DNA of 64,000 nucleotides from Sclerurus mexicanus. Lineage: Eukaryota; Chordata; Aves; Passeriformes; Furnariidae. Position numbers and translations under genes: made by a program. Shown here one piece after another: positions 11,252 to 24,085 of the stretch; the stretch's first letter is position 1; each line of letters starts with the position of its first letter. The DNA lies in assembly GCA_013396755.1 (NCBI GenBank), contig VWZF01006901.1, positions 1-64,000 of the forward strand. The letters are read 5' to 3'. The notes below the pieces were generated by a model. That model was given only the letters and a program-made list of their open reading frames with translations, was not told the DNA's origin and searched no databases.

Positions 11252-14200
11252 GTGTTTACATGTTATTTTACTCTGTTTCATTAAAATAATAAAAATAAAC
11301 CCAGGAATTTATATACAAATATATCAATCATAAATTGTCCTAGATAATGATTGTGTTAATGGAAAGTCAGGATTTATTCAAACACTAGAAAACCAGGAAC
11401 AGAAATCAGCATTCCCAAAGAGGATTGTGCTAATTTTCCTGCAGTTCTAGAAGTAGAATAGGGCTTGTCTATACTTCAAGAAATATTTTAAAGGATCAGA
11501 AGACAAAGAACAGAAGATGCACTAGTATTAATGGGTGAAAACTGTGTTCAACTGGACCCATAGTACCAACTTCAACAAACACACTCAAAATGTGAATGAG
11601 ACTCTACTGCTCAGTCAGTCTGGGTAACAGTGTTGAAATCAGAGCTCATCAATCCCAAACATCTTCAGAGAAAATCCACAGAGACAAAACTTTCTTAAAG
11701 AGAGAAAAGAAAGGAAAGGAGTCAATGCAAAGCTGCTTCTCAAGGGAGTTATGTAAAAAATGAAATGTATGCAGAAACTAGATGAATTGAAACAATCATG
11801 AAAGCAGTAAAATAATATTGTAGTCTTAGGCATGAAAAAAAGATTTGATAATAAAAGTAAGTGGCCACACAATCTATATAAACATTTTGGGAGTTTGAAC
11901 TTATTCTTTTTTATGACATCTGATGATGCTTTGGATTGTAGTGAATTGTCATTCATATATTCAGAGATCTTTAGACACCATCAGAGGCATCCTCATGAAC
12001 AAAATAAGCTCTTGATGAGTCAAAACAGACACATCTGCTTAATAAATCATGTTAGTTATCTCAAGGAGGACTACTGTAACTTGTGTTTTTTCTGTGAGTC
12101 ATTTTTAAAGACATTTTCATTTTACCTAACATTTCTGGGGCCCCTTTCTCTTCAAGCCATAAAAGCTTGCAGGGGTAATCCTTGTGTCAAGAATGAGTGA
12201 TTAAAAATATTTGTCTCAAATTGATAAGCTAAAGCCTGCCACTTTGCTTTGTGCTTCCACCTCCCAACTCTTTAAGATTAAAACATGGTTACTGTATGAA
12301 ATTCATAGAAGAGAAAAAAAGAAATAGGAGACCATGTGACCTTCACTTGTTCAATTACTTTATCTTTTAGTCTTCTATACATTTCTGATTACACCCAGCA
12401 TTTGCCTTTATAGATGTGGAATTACTTATTTTGATCACTAATTCTAAATGCAAAAAGTCAGCTATGAAAGATACTTCTTAGACAATGCCTCTTTAGTCAG
12501 TGTAATTTGTATTGCTCATCACCATGTCATATGGAAATTCTTGTGTTCTTCTTCCGACTGAACAACATATGTGAAGACAATTTCATGTTTTGAGCCACAG
12601 CCATGACAAACAGGGACTAGTGAGTCCTGTGTTGTTATAACAGTTAACTAGGTGGCCTTTAAAGTAAAAAATTCTATTTAAATTACTTTCATTTTTCCAG
12701 TCCAGTTTGAATTACTTTGGCCTCTAATTATTAGGTCAAATAATGGTCTGAACTACCTTTCCATGGTGGATTGCCACCTTTGGATTATAAAGGTATCAGA
12801 TCATATTAATTTTCTGTTTCAGCTCTCCCCATCAAGCCCTAGGATGAGACAGCGGCAGATGAAGAGTTGAGAGAGTTCTGCTCTCTGAGCTTCTGTTCAG
12901 TTAAATTAGATGTTCCTTTATAACTGAACTTGTTCTGAGTTTGGGTCACTTGTGATCAGGCTGTCACAGCCACCTGTCACAGCTACCATCCTACTGGCAC
13001 TGCCACTGGGTCTTGGCAGAGTATAATCACCTTGTTCGTGTATCCAGTGCTAAATTCCCACCACAACCTGCCCCTCTCTAGGTGGATCGAGAGTCTGTTG
13101 GGGAGATAACAGGGTGGGAACACAGAAACAGTGTCTCTAATGGAGCTTGTTGGGTGCAGCCATAAGAGGGTAAGAGGGTGAGTAAGACCAAATTGTGAAA
13201 ATTTTGCATGATAGGAGAGGGAAAAAGACCTTAAAGGAGAGGAAAAAACCTTAAAAGCTTTTTCTAGCTGTCCTTGAAGTACCTGCTGTCTTCGCATCCA
13301 TTGACAATTATTAAGCAGCCTATTTTCATGAAACTGCTCAAATCAACACCTCAGACAAAAGTCACTGTATTCCAGAAGGATAGATATATAAGAATGACAT
13401 CATGGTTGTAGTATTATGATGTCCCAGACACTTCCTGAAGACTTTTATTGTAATTTATCTGAGAAGCTAAATTAACCCTTGCACAACTTACTTCACCTTG
13501 CAACATGAAGTCCCAAGAGGACATTCACAAATAACGGTTTCTGTAAGTGTTTATAATTCAGGATTTGCTTCAAAACTGTAGAAAAAAAAGGATGGAAAGC
13601 TCATTTTTCCCTCTCTTCCTCACTAGTGTTGCTTCACTGGCCTAATCAAGTTGAGAACGCAGTTGGAAATTAAATTTGTCAGGTTTTGACAGTTTGCTTA
13701 CTAGTTTACTTAGCTTTCTAACCAAATGACAGATAATGCTTTTGCCACATGTGGGAGTGTAGTACACCTAAAATCATGGAGTTGTAAGAAGTATACTTTG
13801 TAATATATATCTCTATACACATTTTGTTAAAGGAAAACTGAAAGAGAAGGAAAAGGCCTGTTATAAGATAGGTCTTTTATGAAAAGTTCTAGGTAACATA
13901 ATTGGAATAGAAACAAGGGGGTCCTATAGAAATGTAACAGAACACTATAAAATTACTCTACAACCTATGGAGCACTACATCTTTTATATTAACTTTTTTG
14001 AGCCATTGTATAGAATTTAATAGAAGAGGTATCTGAGCTATAGGATGGTACGAAAAAAAAAGCTGTAGAAAGCATATCATTTTGTGTTAAATTCCACAGG
14101 AGTTTTCCAAAAGGGCTGGGCTGTTTCTGAGGTGTATCCTGTGTGTGTTTCTTCTCTCTCTACTCCTGTGGTGAGCTGAACTTTGGTTTTAGTCGGCAGC

Positions 14201-14553
14201 ACATTCTGAATGTATAAGTAGCCTTTTGTGGGGAAAAAAGAAGACAGTCCTCTGTCTCATTAATCTGCAGATTCATGTGGAAGTCCATGCTGTCTTAAAC
14301 TTCATTGGCAGGTCACCATCCAGCTGCATAAGCCATTGTGTTTGAGTTCTAAATGGGGATGTACAATAGGCACTGTACCTTCTGGTGTAAAACGTACACA
14401 GGAAATCACATACCACTACCATCAGCAACTGAGGTTTTGTATTATTTCAATGGACTGGGCCCTTTTTCAGTGCACCAGGGAGCTAAGAAACTGTACATAA
14501 AGGACTGTGTAACAGCATCCTTTACCAACCTGATAGAAATGAGAGAAATTACT
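11252..14553. other. Non-coding unique DNA
   Basis: Mostly AT-rich and featureless. The stretch at about 12640-12830 is rich in TAAT/ATTA homeodomain-type cores and ends with a good pyrimidine tract and AG (TTTTCTGTTTCAG, ending near 12821). The sequence after it has a stop within 16 codons in the frame I tried, so I do not call an exon. Open frames at 11639-11956, 11832-12200 and 12983-13297 have no recognisable family. Confidence 0.5.
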
Positions 14554-14642
14554 CTTTTTTGTTTGTTTTTTGTTCTGTTTTGTGTTGTTTTGTTTTGTTT
14601 TTTGGGTTTTTTTGTTTGGTTGGGTTTTTTTTGTTGTTGTTG
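14554..14642. repeat. Long T/G low-complexity tract
   Basis: About 90 bases of T runs broken by G, GG and GGG (TTTTG, TTTGG and TTGTTG units). On the minus strand it reads as an A-rich CAAAA/CCAAA tract. The frames at 14353-14643 and 14559-14810 are driven by this low complexity. Confidence 0.9.
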
Positions 14643-17016
14643 ATGGTATCCGAGGCAGGTAGATTATGTATGAACCATAAACATAAGTTTAGCCTTATGC
14701 TAAAAATACTACTTTTAGAAAGCCAAGCAGTTCAGACATTGAGAATTCTCAGTTGTTGCTACCATAAAATAAAAAACAATTTGGGAAGATTGCTGCTGAA
14801 ACCAATATAACAGGAATCAAAAATGACAAAAGGGTCTAAGTTCCTCCAAATCTAGGAAGGGGAAAAAAGTGTCAAAACAGTAATAAACCACAACCAGGTC
14901 AACGGGTCCATCCACATGAGAAAACCAACATTTGACATAAAGGCCTCTGAAACTTCTGAAGAACAGAATGTTGGTAGGAAAACATTTTTATGAGAAATAA
15001 AGTGTGCCTTCCTGTCAGGGAGGAAGGGTGTTGCAGGGTGCTTGAGAAATGGAAAAAAAAATGCCATTAAACCCCAATATGAATAAAGATCAAGTGAGAG
15101 AGGATGTCACCCTGTGGCCTTTGGAACTGTATTTCTGCTGCCTCCTGAAATTATGTTTTCCTGAAACAAAGGAACAGTGTTATGGAAAAGTGGGTGCCAG
15201 ATACTTTAGGAAAATGAGACACAGTGAAGCGGATAAAAGAGACAAAGACAATAGCAATCATATGCAATAAAGTGAAGGCAGCTGAGGTCTGAGACAAAGG
15301 TGAATATTCTAAGCCAGCAAGATGACTGAAGCAGGAAAAGGAAGGAGGGAAAGGTGATTCACAATAACATTTGAAAGACATTGGCTTGAATATTTATCAA
15401 TGTCACAGCAAACTTAGCCTGGCAGACTTGGTGGCTGACTTTGTTCTTTCACAGATTTCCCACCCTTAAGATGACAAACAGGCATGTAACTCAAAGTACA
15501 GCTCTTAACATGAGTCCAACACAACAGTGCTTAGGCCCACATGCCAATTAAATAGACAATGTCATGCACTTTCATAGCTTTTTTTATACACTTAGCTGAG
15601 CTATTTACTTGTGTCAATATCAAAGTGTGGATTTGGTCTAGGCAACATGGACTGTTGCACATTTACAGAGTTAAGAAGGCAATAGGACAGACAGAAAATG
15701 CATCAAGCACCTCACTTGCTACAAATCTATTGAAATTACAGTGTAGGTTCTATGCTCTTGTCAGTGACTCTGCTACATCTTTAGTTTAGAAATAGCTAAA
15801 GTGATTAATCCACCTGATTGATGATGGATACAAAATACTCAAGTAATTAATTTTTCTGGCAGATAGTGAAGATCTAATTTATAGTAGTTTTGCAAGAGCT
15901 ACTTCTGCACACACACAATGGTATTCTGAAGTGACTGGTTACTGAAGGGTAAGATGCAGGAACTATTAAGTCTCTTAGAGAAGCACCCAATCAATACATT
16001 TTGGAGCTATACTCAATGCTGTATCCTAACGTTATTAAAGTTAAAACTGCAGCCCAGCTCTGGACAGAGCAAATGTCACACTACAAAAAGACAAAAAAAA
16101 GGACCACTTCAGCTCTTGGTGGCATGGGGTTAACTCCAGATGTCATATGGCTGTAACCAAGAGCAGAATTTGGCTATTTGTTTTGAATCAGTGCTATCAA
16201 TAAAAGACTGCCAAAAATAACCAACTGGTAAATATTAATTTAAACAGAAAAACTGGAAATCAATTGCACACTGAGTTGTAACATGGGGCTATTCCATGCT
16301 GGCAGTACGAGGATAATGATGTGAAGTGCCAAAAAATACCTGGAAAGAATTACTTCTGTGTGACATCCAATAAAGATGCTGCACACACCCCTACATTTTT
16401 CAGCAATTAAATATTTGAAAATGAAAGTGCTCTCCTTCCCCAATTCCCCAACTGCAATGGGCAACCTACAGCCCAGTAATGCTGTAATAGAAGTTTTTCA
16501 GGGTGGCCCCTCTGCACAACAGCTGTTTCACAGTCTGATAGTAGCATCTCCAACCAGCTGCTTCAGTTTGCTCCTGGCTGTCACTGCTATAGGTTAATAG
16601 GAACAGAGGCAAGAGAAGGGCCTAGGCCAGCATAAAGCAGAAATAACAACATTTTCTGCCAAAAGGGAGTGTGGGATAAGAACTTTAATGGGCAAGCAAA
16701 CAAAGAATCAGACTGGAGCCTGAGGCGCTTCAGTGTGTTGGCAATAGACAAGCAGTCCTGGAACAAGTGCAGCCCAGAGTCTCAATTTGAAATGACTGTG
16801 GGGCCTCTGTGCCAAAAAAGTTTGGCTCTGTGCATACATGTGTGCATGTATATCTATATCCCCACACCAAATATGTAGTTGTGATAATCATGTAGTAAAT
16901 TACAGAGCCATATGATGAACTGCATGTGCCTTTGACCCCCTCACCTGCCCCCTGCCAGCTAATCCATCTCTATTTGGATTTACTCTGTCATTTCAAATGG
17001 AGCCTTTAATGCTGAA
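14643..17016. other. Non-coding unique DNA
   Basis: Nothing supported. Short frames on both strands (for example 15049-15270, 15151-15381, 16240-16464 and 16376-16597) are mutually overlapping and unrecognised. Confidence 0.5.
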
Positions 17017-17058
17017 AACACTTATGTGTATGTTTAACTTTAAGCACTTGAACAGTCC
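17017..17058. repeat. Relic of an ancient sauropsid palindromic repeat (TTAAGCAC type)
   Basis: ACACTTATGTGTATG, then TTTAACTTTAAGCACTTGAA, then CAGTCC. This closely follows the recurrent 'GCTTAACTTTAAGCACGTGAGTAGTCCC' arm of an old palindromic repeat common in turtles, crocodiles and birds. Only one arm is left. Confidence 0.65.
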
Positions 17059-17222
17059 AGCTGAAAACAAGTTTGGCTGGATGTAATTCCAGCCTCAGCT
17101 CTAGGTACAATCGTAGTCCTGCCGTCTACATTCCATGGAAGCAGTTTGGGCTTGTGATTTCTTTTAGCTGGTAGGACAACACCTCTAGCAGTTTTGGTGT
17201 ATGCTGTGCATCAATCCATATT

Positions 17223-17278
17223 ATTCCACTGGCTTCAGTAGTGTCACACCTATTTACATCCACTGAGAATCTGCCCTT
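17223..17278. repeat. Relic of an ancient sauropsid palindromic repeat (GTGTAAAT type)
   Basis: ATTCCACTGGCTTCAGTAGT, then GTCACACC, then TATTTACATCCACTGAGAAT, then CTGCCC. It resembles the right half of the element seen at 6811-6895 ('TTGACTTCAATGGAGTTACACC...TTTACACCAGCTGAGGATCTGGCCC'). Confidence 0.6.
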
Positions 17279-19455
17279 TTGAGAAAGAAAAGTCATAAGG
17301 GTTACTAGACCTAATCTACAAACCTACACTAGGTTGAGTATCAGTCCAAGCACAGATTGAGTGCAGAGTGCAAGTACCAGATTTCTTATTCATCCATGAT
17401 GGGGATGCAGGCTGATGGTGTTGCTCTGTTGTGAGACCTATACACTCACCCTCATGGAAAGTCTTGCAAAGCCTGCATCACCTGTTCTCTCGTGTCTTCA
17501 GCTCTGTATTTTCTCTCTGTCCCCTTCCATAAACTGGGCAGAAAATAAAGAGAAAGGCAGCAGAAGAGGAGTGTAATTTTATACTGCAAAATAACATTCA
17601 TAAGTCACACAAACATTAAACCCTACGAATAATGAATCTGTCCTTTAGGGACAGTCCTTTCCGTGTCATTGTCTGGTACTTATGTTGTTGCTCATCTAGC
17701 TAATTACTGCTTTGAAAGGTATAGTCCTGCTGTCATGCCTAGATTAGCAGCAAGTGTTTGGCCAGCTACTTTCTTGTCACAGTTGATAATTATTTAATGA
17801 GTTCTGTTCTTCCCTAGGAAAGCAAGATTGGGCTAGAATTGGACTTATTTTATCACAGTAGCATTGCTGCGCCTGTTGGCAGGTTTGACAGCAACAACGC
17901 TGGATTTCAGTAGGACAGAAGAAGAAGAATTTCCATAAGCAGTTCCTGAATCAGTTGGAAGCAATGGGAAAATTAATAGTAATGAGCAAATCTCAATAGA
18001 TACTGACTCATTACTATGTTAGCTGCCAGTCTTTTCCTGCAGCTGTAACCATGCTGGAAATTGGGTGATGCTCTCAGCTAGAAGAAAAGTCATTGTGAGT
18101 TAGTACAATATGTTGCTAAAATGGAAAACCTAACTTTACATCTCCAGGTTTCTCCATCTGCAGGGGGCCACTGAAGGCACGTTATATTTATCTTTTGTTT
18201 CGATAGACATCTATTGATAAGTAAGTGTCATCAACCGGACCACACGAACCCTTCCTTCAGATGACCTGTCTAAAGGAACATTTGGAAAAACAAGGGCAGG
18301 TAAAGAAACTTTGTGCTGAGACTAGGTTAGACAGCACTGGCAAAGCCTTATTGTACATGTAGCTACCTGCTGCAGTGGGGTATATTTTAAAAACTCTGTG
18401 GTACCTGTTCTCAGTTATTCTCCCTGCCTGTCCAGAAATTTCCAGAAATAAACAGAAAACTTTATATGGAAAATGTTAACTCCTTGAAATCTGATTACAG
18501 GAGAAAAAAAAGGGTGAAAAAATACCTCATCAAAATAAAGATGTTACGTTTTTATTTTAATTTCAAAAATGGATTTCAATTCAAATGTTCTAAAATTTGC
18601 AAAGTCTAAGCAAAGCATTTGGGCAAATCTTAAATACTTTTTCTCTGTTAACATTTTACTTCAAGGAAAAATTGGGAAGAAATTTTATTCTGTTTTGGAA
18701 TAGGAAAACATTTTCAAAAAGATAGAATTGCCCTCAAAATAAAAACTGTATTTTTTGCCTAGCTTTACTGTTTCCCCTCACACAAAGTTGTGTTTTTTCT
18801 TCCCAAAGCTGTACAAACTTTTTAATTCCTCCAGGCCACAAAGCATGGGAATCTTTTTCTTTAAGGTTATAGATTAGTTTTTAGCTTGAGTGCAGTCCAT
18901 TCCCTTATCCCTAATTCTCTCTCCAAAAAATGATTCATCTGTGTATGTATGAGATACAAAGGTGGGTTTTTCTGTCACTTGGTTTTCCTAGAAATGGTAC
19001 TGAGTCATCAACTAATCACCACCAGACAATGCCATAATGTCCTACATTGAAGTGCCTTCTATATGGCCACATCACTCTGGACAGCAGCAGTAGCCAGAGA
19101 AGGAAAGGTTGGTCTGTCTGAAATAAATGACCTGAGGACTGCTGATCTCAGCAAACTGCTCCCATAAACAGCAGGAGCAAGTGAACTCTGAAAACATAAG
19201 GATTTCTTGTTAAGCAAGCATTCCCAGTAATGACAATAAGTAATAACTTATTCAAAGCATTCAAAATGGATGCCTGCCTTATTAAAAAATCTAATAGTTT
19301 TAATATTATTAAATCTAATATTTTTCCAAGCAAGGTGGTTTCTCAGCTGTCATTTTTTTTCCAAGATTTTCCCATGTCTGTTTTCCACTGTCTTTTTTTA
19401 ACACTGATTTTGTGTTGAAAATGGTCTAATTTTAAACTCACCAAAACCTAGGAAT
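17279..19455. other. Non-coding unique DNA
   Basis: No exon or identifiable repeat. AT-rich at 18480-18760 with several A and T runs. Confidence 0.5.
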
Positions 19456-19497
19456 ATGGGAATTCCTATATTGACTCCAATGGCTTTTGTATCAGGG
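19456..19497. repeat. Possible relic of an ancient palindromic repeat
   Basis: TATGGGAATTCCTATATTGA, then CTCCAATGGCTTTTGTATCA, then GGG. It matches the 'CCATTGACTTCAATGG...TTTGGATCAGGCCC' pattern of old sauropsid repeats. Short, so moderate confidence only. Confidence 0.4.
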
Positions 19498-22400
19498 TAG
19501 AAATATGGAAGGCAGTTGCTTTCTCCTCACAGTCTTCATCATAAGTTCTGTAGAATGTATCCTGAGGTGGTAAACAGAAGTTTCTTCAAGAAAGCAAAGG
19601 CACATGTAATGAGTAATAAATATATATAGGCTGAAAGGGGATAAAAATATTTGTTTAAATTACCTGTGGGAGAACTTGGTCTTGTGTTCCTGTTGGGAGA
19701 TGTGGATTTCTTACCTTGAACTGGATAACGTTTTGACTGTGGCACACTGCGTTGTTCTCCACAGAGCAATGATGAGGCAGCAGCAACACATTCATGGCTA
19801 CAAACAACACCATTGCTGCAGTTCAAGTGCTTTGACTGCTTTTCACAACCATATGTCAACTATTAGTGTAGAAGTAATGATTTATCAACAGTTCTATTAC
19901 TACATTTATCTCAGGTCTAAGATTTACGTGTATTTTTTTGCCCATGTTGGTGGAGATGACACCCGAATAGGCATTGTTGTTAGAAAGCACATATATCAAT
20001 TTCTTTGGAGGTGTTTTCTCTATACTAGTAGAATAAGTAAGTTATGTTCTGTGATCATTTATTTGCAAGAGAATGTACAAAGCTGCCAAGAAAAGATTCC
20101 ATGTCAATGAGGTTGTTCCTTTTGCAGTTAAACACTGAAATTTACCTTTTTTTTTTAATACACATGCCATTATACAGAGCTGTGACTTCATTCTGATTCC
20201 ATTTTCATTGTAGATAACCAGTTACTGAGTCACTCCTGAAATGTGAAGAAGTTTCAAGTGATGCAATTCTTGATTTACCTCCATAGCTTGATACATTCTG
20301 TATTAAAATCACTGTCATCCCAAATGAGGACTATGTGATCAGAGAAAGAAGTTTAGTTGATTAGCTTGATCTGTCCTAACATTATATCAAGGATTTGGAT
20401 AACCTGTCCTTGCTGGAATAAGGAAGAAAGGACATCCCTATCTCTGATATATCCTTTACCCTTCCTTCCTGCCTCACTGGCTGAGCTATGCCATGATAAT
20501 TGCAAAAGGGATATAGTCCAAGAAAGAAGACATTCATGCAAGATAAGACACTGAACAAAGTCTAAAGCCAAATATTCCCTAATCTGGAGGGACTTTAGGG
20601 ACTGGGTTTGCATCTGATCTTTGTTGCCCTTTTCAAATATATGCATATTTTCACAATAAGCTATTTTTGCCTACTTCTCCTACTGGAAATGTATATATCT
20701 GTCTGCATGTTAAAAGAAATATCGGAACTGGTGTTACAGATGGCTACTAATAATCTATACGTTGGACATAATATTCTCTTATCTATCTCTCCCCAACTCC
20801 CTATATACATGTATCCAGAGTGTTCTGGTGATGTTCAAGGTGGCATAAGAGCTCTGTGGTTTTTTTAACCCAGAAATCGATCTGGACCTGAACTCTTGAA
20901 AAGACGCCATCTATGCTCTGCTGTTTCTTCACAGATTTTGTGTGATCAGGTTGAAACAGGATTTACTTCTCCCTAGTGAGATGCACAATTCCAATCTCTA
21001 TGGGGAAGAACATCCCACAGCTGCAGAGTCACAAGCATTTCCCATTATGTGAGAGTGTCCTTGTGTCCAGATGGTGTTTATGTGAGTCGCTCTTGCCTCC
21101 TCCAGTAAATCTATCCCCTTGTTACTTTCTGGCACTTTTGACATTATGGCAGAAAAGTTTAAGCCTGTTAGGCAGGTTTTGTCAGGCAATGCCTGAAGGA
21201 ACTTCACCCACTGTAGATATAGAGTTAAGGGATAAATGTAGTTTTATAGGGAAATGGAAAACAAGAATCATGAGTACTTAGAATGAAATCCCTGTCTGCC
21301 CTACATCAGTGCAGTATGACTCCCAACATTACATTTTCTTCATGTAAAAACCAAAAGTTTGAGTTCTGTCTGCAAAAGAAATACAGCAGAAAAAGAGGAT
21401 TAGCTAATTAGTGCAAAATGTAAGTGGCAATAATGTCCTTCCATTCAAGACATTCTCATTTTATTTTGAACCAAATGTGCATCTGGCAAGGTTTTAAAGC
21501 ACTGCACATTTACTCATTTGACAGGGGTGAATGACACAGAAGTCAGCATCTTGTGATCAACAGGAAAGGAAAGGAAAAGAAGACCACGCGCTTTTCTGAT
21601 GTCATCTCCCATTGTTATTGTTGTTGTTCCTCCAAATAATGGAATCCTGGAAGCAAGACCATAAATCTCAAAGCTCAGCATTGTCTCACTTGGAGATCAA
21701 GGTCCTTGTTGGTGATTGATTCATGCATTTTTCATTTGGCTAGCTAATATCCTTTAAATGGAACAGACACTTAGCCAGTGAAACTGGAGCTATTCTCCCT
21801 CTCCTCAGAGGATTTAATCTAGAAGTTAAACAATTTCTCAGATGATTTTGGTAGAAATTTGTGGAAAACAATGAATATTATTCACCTCAAAATTCTAATA
21901 TTAATTTTCTTGGAAATGAGCCTGGTGCTATTGTGCATTAAGAACACTCAGCTTTTAAGGTTAGATGACAATACTTTGTTCAGGTTGAATAATACCTAAT
22001 TCTTTGATTTACCCACTGGAATGAAGTATCAAGACAATACTTTGCATAGGTAAGAGTACCACAATCTAACCCTTAAAGAAATTTGTAGAAACAGAGAGTG
22101 TCCTCTACAAGAATGAATCCGTAATCCATATTTTCATGGATATACCCTACCTTCATTTGTAATATTTAAATAGATGCATGGTCATGGCCTCACATAGCTG
22201 CTTATATTTCACCACAACTTTGATAATTTTAAAGCTGTCTGAGATTGTACAAACAATATAATCATAGAAAAGTATTTTCTTCTAAATTTTAAATGTTATT
22301 TTTTAATCTATAAACATGAAGAAAAATGTATTTTTTAAAATGCAGGTAAAACAGCTGTTGAGGGGTCACAGAACTCACTATACTTGACATGAGATGAATA

Positions 22401-23218
22401 GAGAGTACAGACAGCTTTGCTCTGAGGTACTTGGTTTTTTCTTCAGATCCTCAGGTAAATTCCAGTTTATCTCAGGCTTATGATAATGTCAGTATCTCAA
22501 TGTCTCAATGAGTGTTGATATCTTTCCTCTTTGATCCTGCTTCAGTCTGGCCACATTGCCAGTTCTTTCAAAAACTCATCTTCCTGTTAAATATCAGGAT
22601 TCCTCAAGTATTCCATTGCAGTGGAATACCAGATATCACAAGTAATAATTTTTCTCATGGCTTTATTTTCAAAAGCATATGTAGAATCTGTACTAAACCC
22701 TAAAACATAACCCAAAATATGTTTGGATTGCTGCTTAGCACAAGCAAAGTGTAAGAGGAATGTGAAGTACCAGGATTTAAAGAGCAAGTCCAATACCTCC
22801 GTATATGGTAGCAACATATAGTGCCTGATGGAAGATATGACTACATCAAGGTAGCCCCTTGCCATTCATGGTTCTGTTGGATTCCCTCTAAAAGTTGCTT
22901 TCAATCATAAAATTTCATGCCTTATGGCACAATGAGTTACTTGCCCTCAACACACAAACAGTGCTTTGGGATTCCTGAGGGACCTGTGCTCACCCTTCCT
23001 GAACTGAGGTTTAGGCGCAGGATGACTCCAGAGTGGTCATAGGTAGGTGACGACAGAAGTGATAATGGACTTTTGACAGTCCTTGGAAAAATTTGAAGAA
23101 ACTCATGGGTACTCCCTTTCCATGGATGAAGGGACACTGACTAACTGCCTGCTTTTCTGGACATAATGGGCTGCTGGGAACTGCGCATCAGCAGCTGAGA
23201 TGTATCCTTGTTTTGTCT

Positions 23219-23236
23219 GGGGGGGGGAAAAAAAAA
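23219..23236. repeat. G9-A9 homopolymer pair
   Basis: Nine G followed directly by nine A, an unusual purine-only block. Confidence 0.9.
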
Positions 23237-23751
23237 GAGCAGCAGTGAGGAAAACAGCTGAACGAACTTTCCATTAGAGTTAATTGAGTCATCAAAAAAG
23301 AATTCTGACAACACAAAGAAAGGAACAGAGAGAGGCCTGAATACTGTGAATAGGGAATAGTGAGTTAGAAAGAACTGTGTGAAGTGCTAAAATGGGGCCT
23401 TTGGAGAACCACGTGGCTCTTCCACCTAGTGTCAAACATCCCACTAAGAAATACTAAAATATCTGATACTAGAGAATATCCGGACTAGAGAAATAACTCA
23501 TAGTTTGGGGTTATATAGGTATATAAAGGAGGAAAAACATGACAGACTATATTGAACAATCTGCATTATCGTTCCATTGGGCTCAGAGCTTTTTTGGTTG
23601 AAGTAGGTCCATTTCCGCATGCTGAGAGAAGAACAGCCATGGGACAAGGAAAATTTTTGCACCTGAACAGGGTTTTCTGAGCAGAAAGAAGGACAAGAGG
23701 ATCTGACCTTTTTTCCTGCTGGACTGCAAAGTTGTTTCCTGCATTGTCAGA

Positions 23752-23775
23752 ACATTGCATCTGACATTGCATCTG
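23752..23775. repeat. 12-base perfect tandem duplication
   Basis: ACATTGCATCTG occurs twice head to tail. Confidence 0.95.
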
Positions 23776-24048
23776 TGCCGGTGTTTTGAGAAAGATTGTT
23801 ATTCTGGTGGATACTGGAAAATAGATCAAATTCTTCTGGAAACCATGGACATTTTCTGTAAAAATGAGGTGCTAGAGAAGAGGAGAGTTTGTTTTCCTTA
23901 TTATTTTTTTTTTTTAGCTTTCCTCCTCTCTAAATTTTCTTTCAGGGAGGGGAAGGTAATTCTCTGAACTTCATGACTAAATTCTCATGTCATTTGTTGA
24001 TTCTTTCTTCACTCTGAGGAGAAATTGGGGGATTTCCAGTTCCACAAA

Positions 24049-24085
24049 TCATTTAAGCACACATTTAAATGCTTCTCTGTTCAGC
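24049..24085. repeat. Relic of an ancient palindromic repeat (TTAAGCAC type)
   Basis: ATCATTTAAGCACACATTTA then AATGCTTCTCTGTTCAG. It resembles the 'TTAAGCACATGCTTAAATGCTTTCCTGAATCAG' end of the same family as 17017-17058. Confidence 0.55.

Larger units (their letters stand above)
19498..24048. other. Non-coding unique DNA
   Basis: No gene supported. The frame at 19676-20110 (144 codons) and the minus frame overlapping it have no domain I recognise. A G9A9 run lies at 23219-23236, and a perfect 12-base tandem duplication (ACATTGCATCTG twice) at 23752-23775. Confidence 0.5.

Noticed and set aside
12809..12880. Good splice acceptor (TTTTCTGTTTCAG) considered as an exon start
   Set aside because: The frame I tried after it hits a stop within 16 codons, and no donor or recognisable peptide follows.
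14554..14642. Considered as an interstitial telomere repeat
   Set aside because: Units are TTTTG and TTTGG, not TTAGGG. It is low-complexity sequence.
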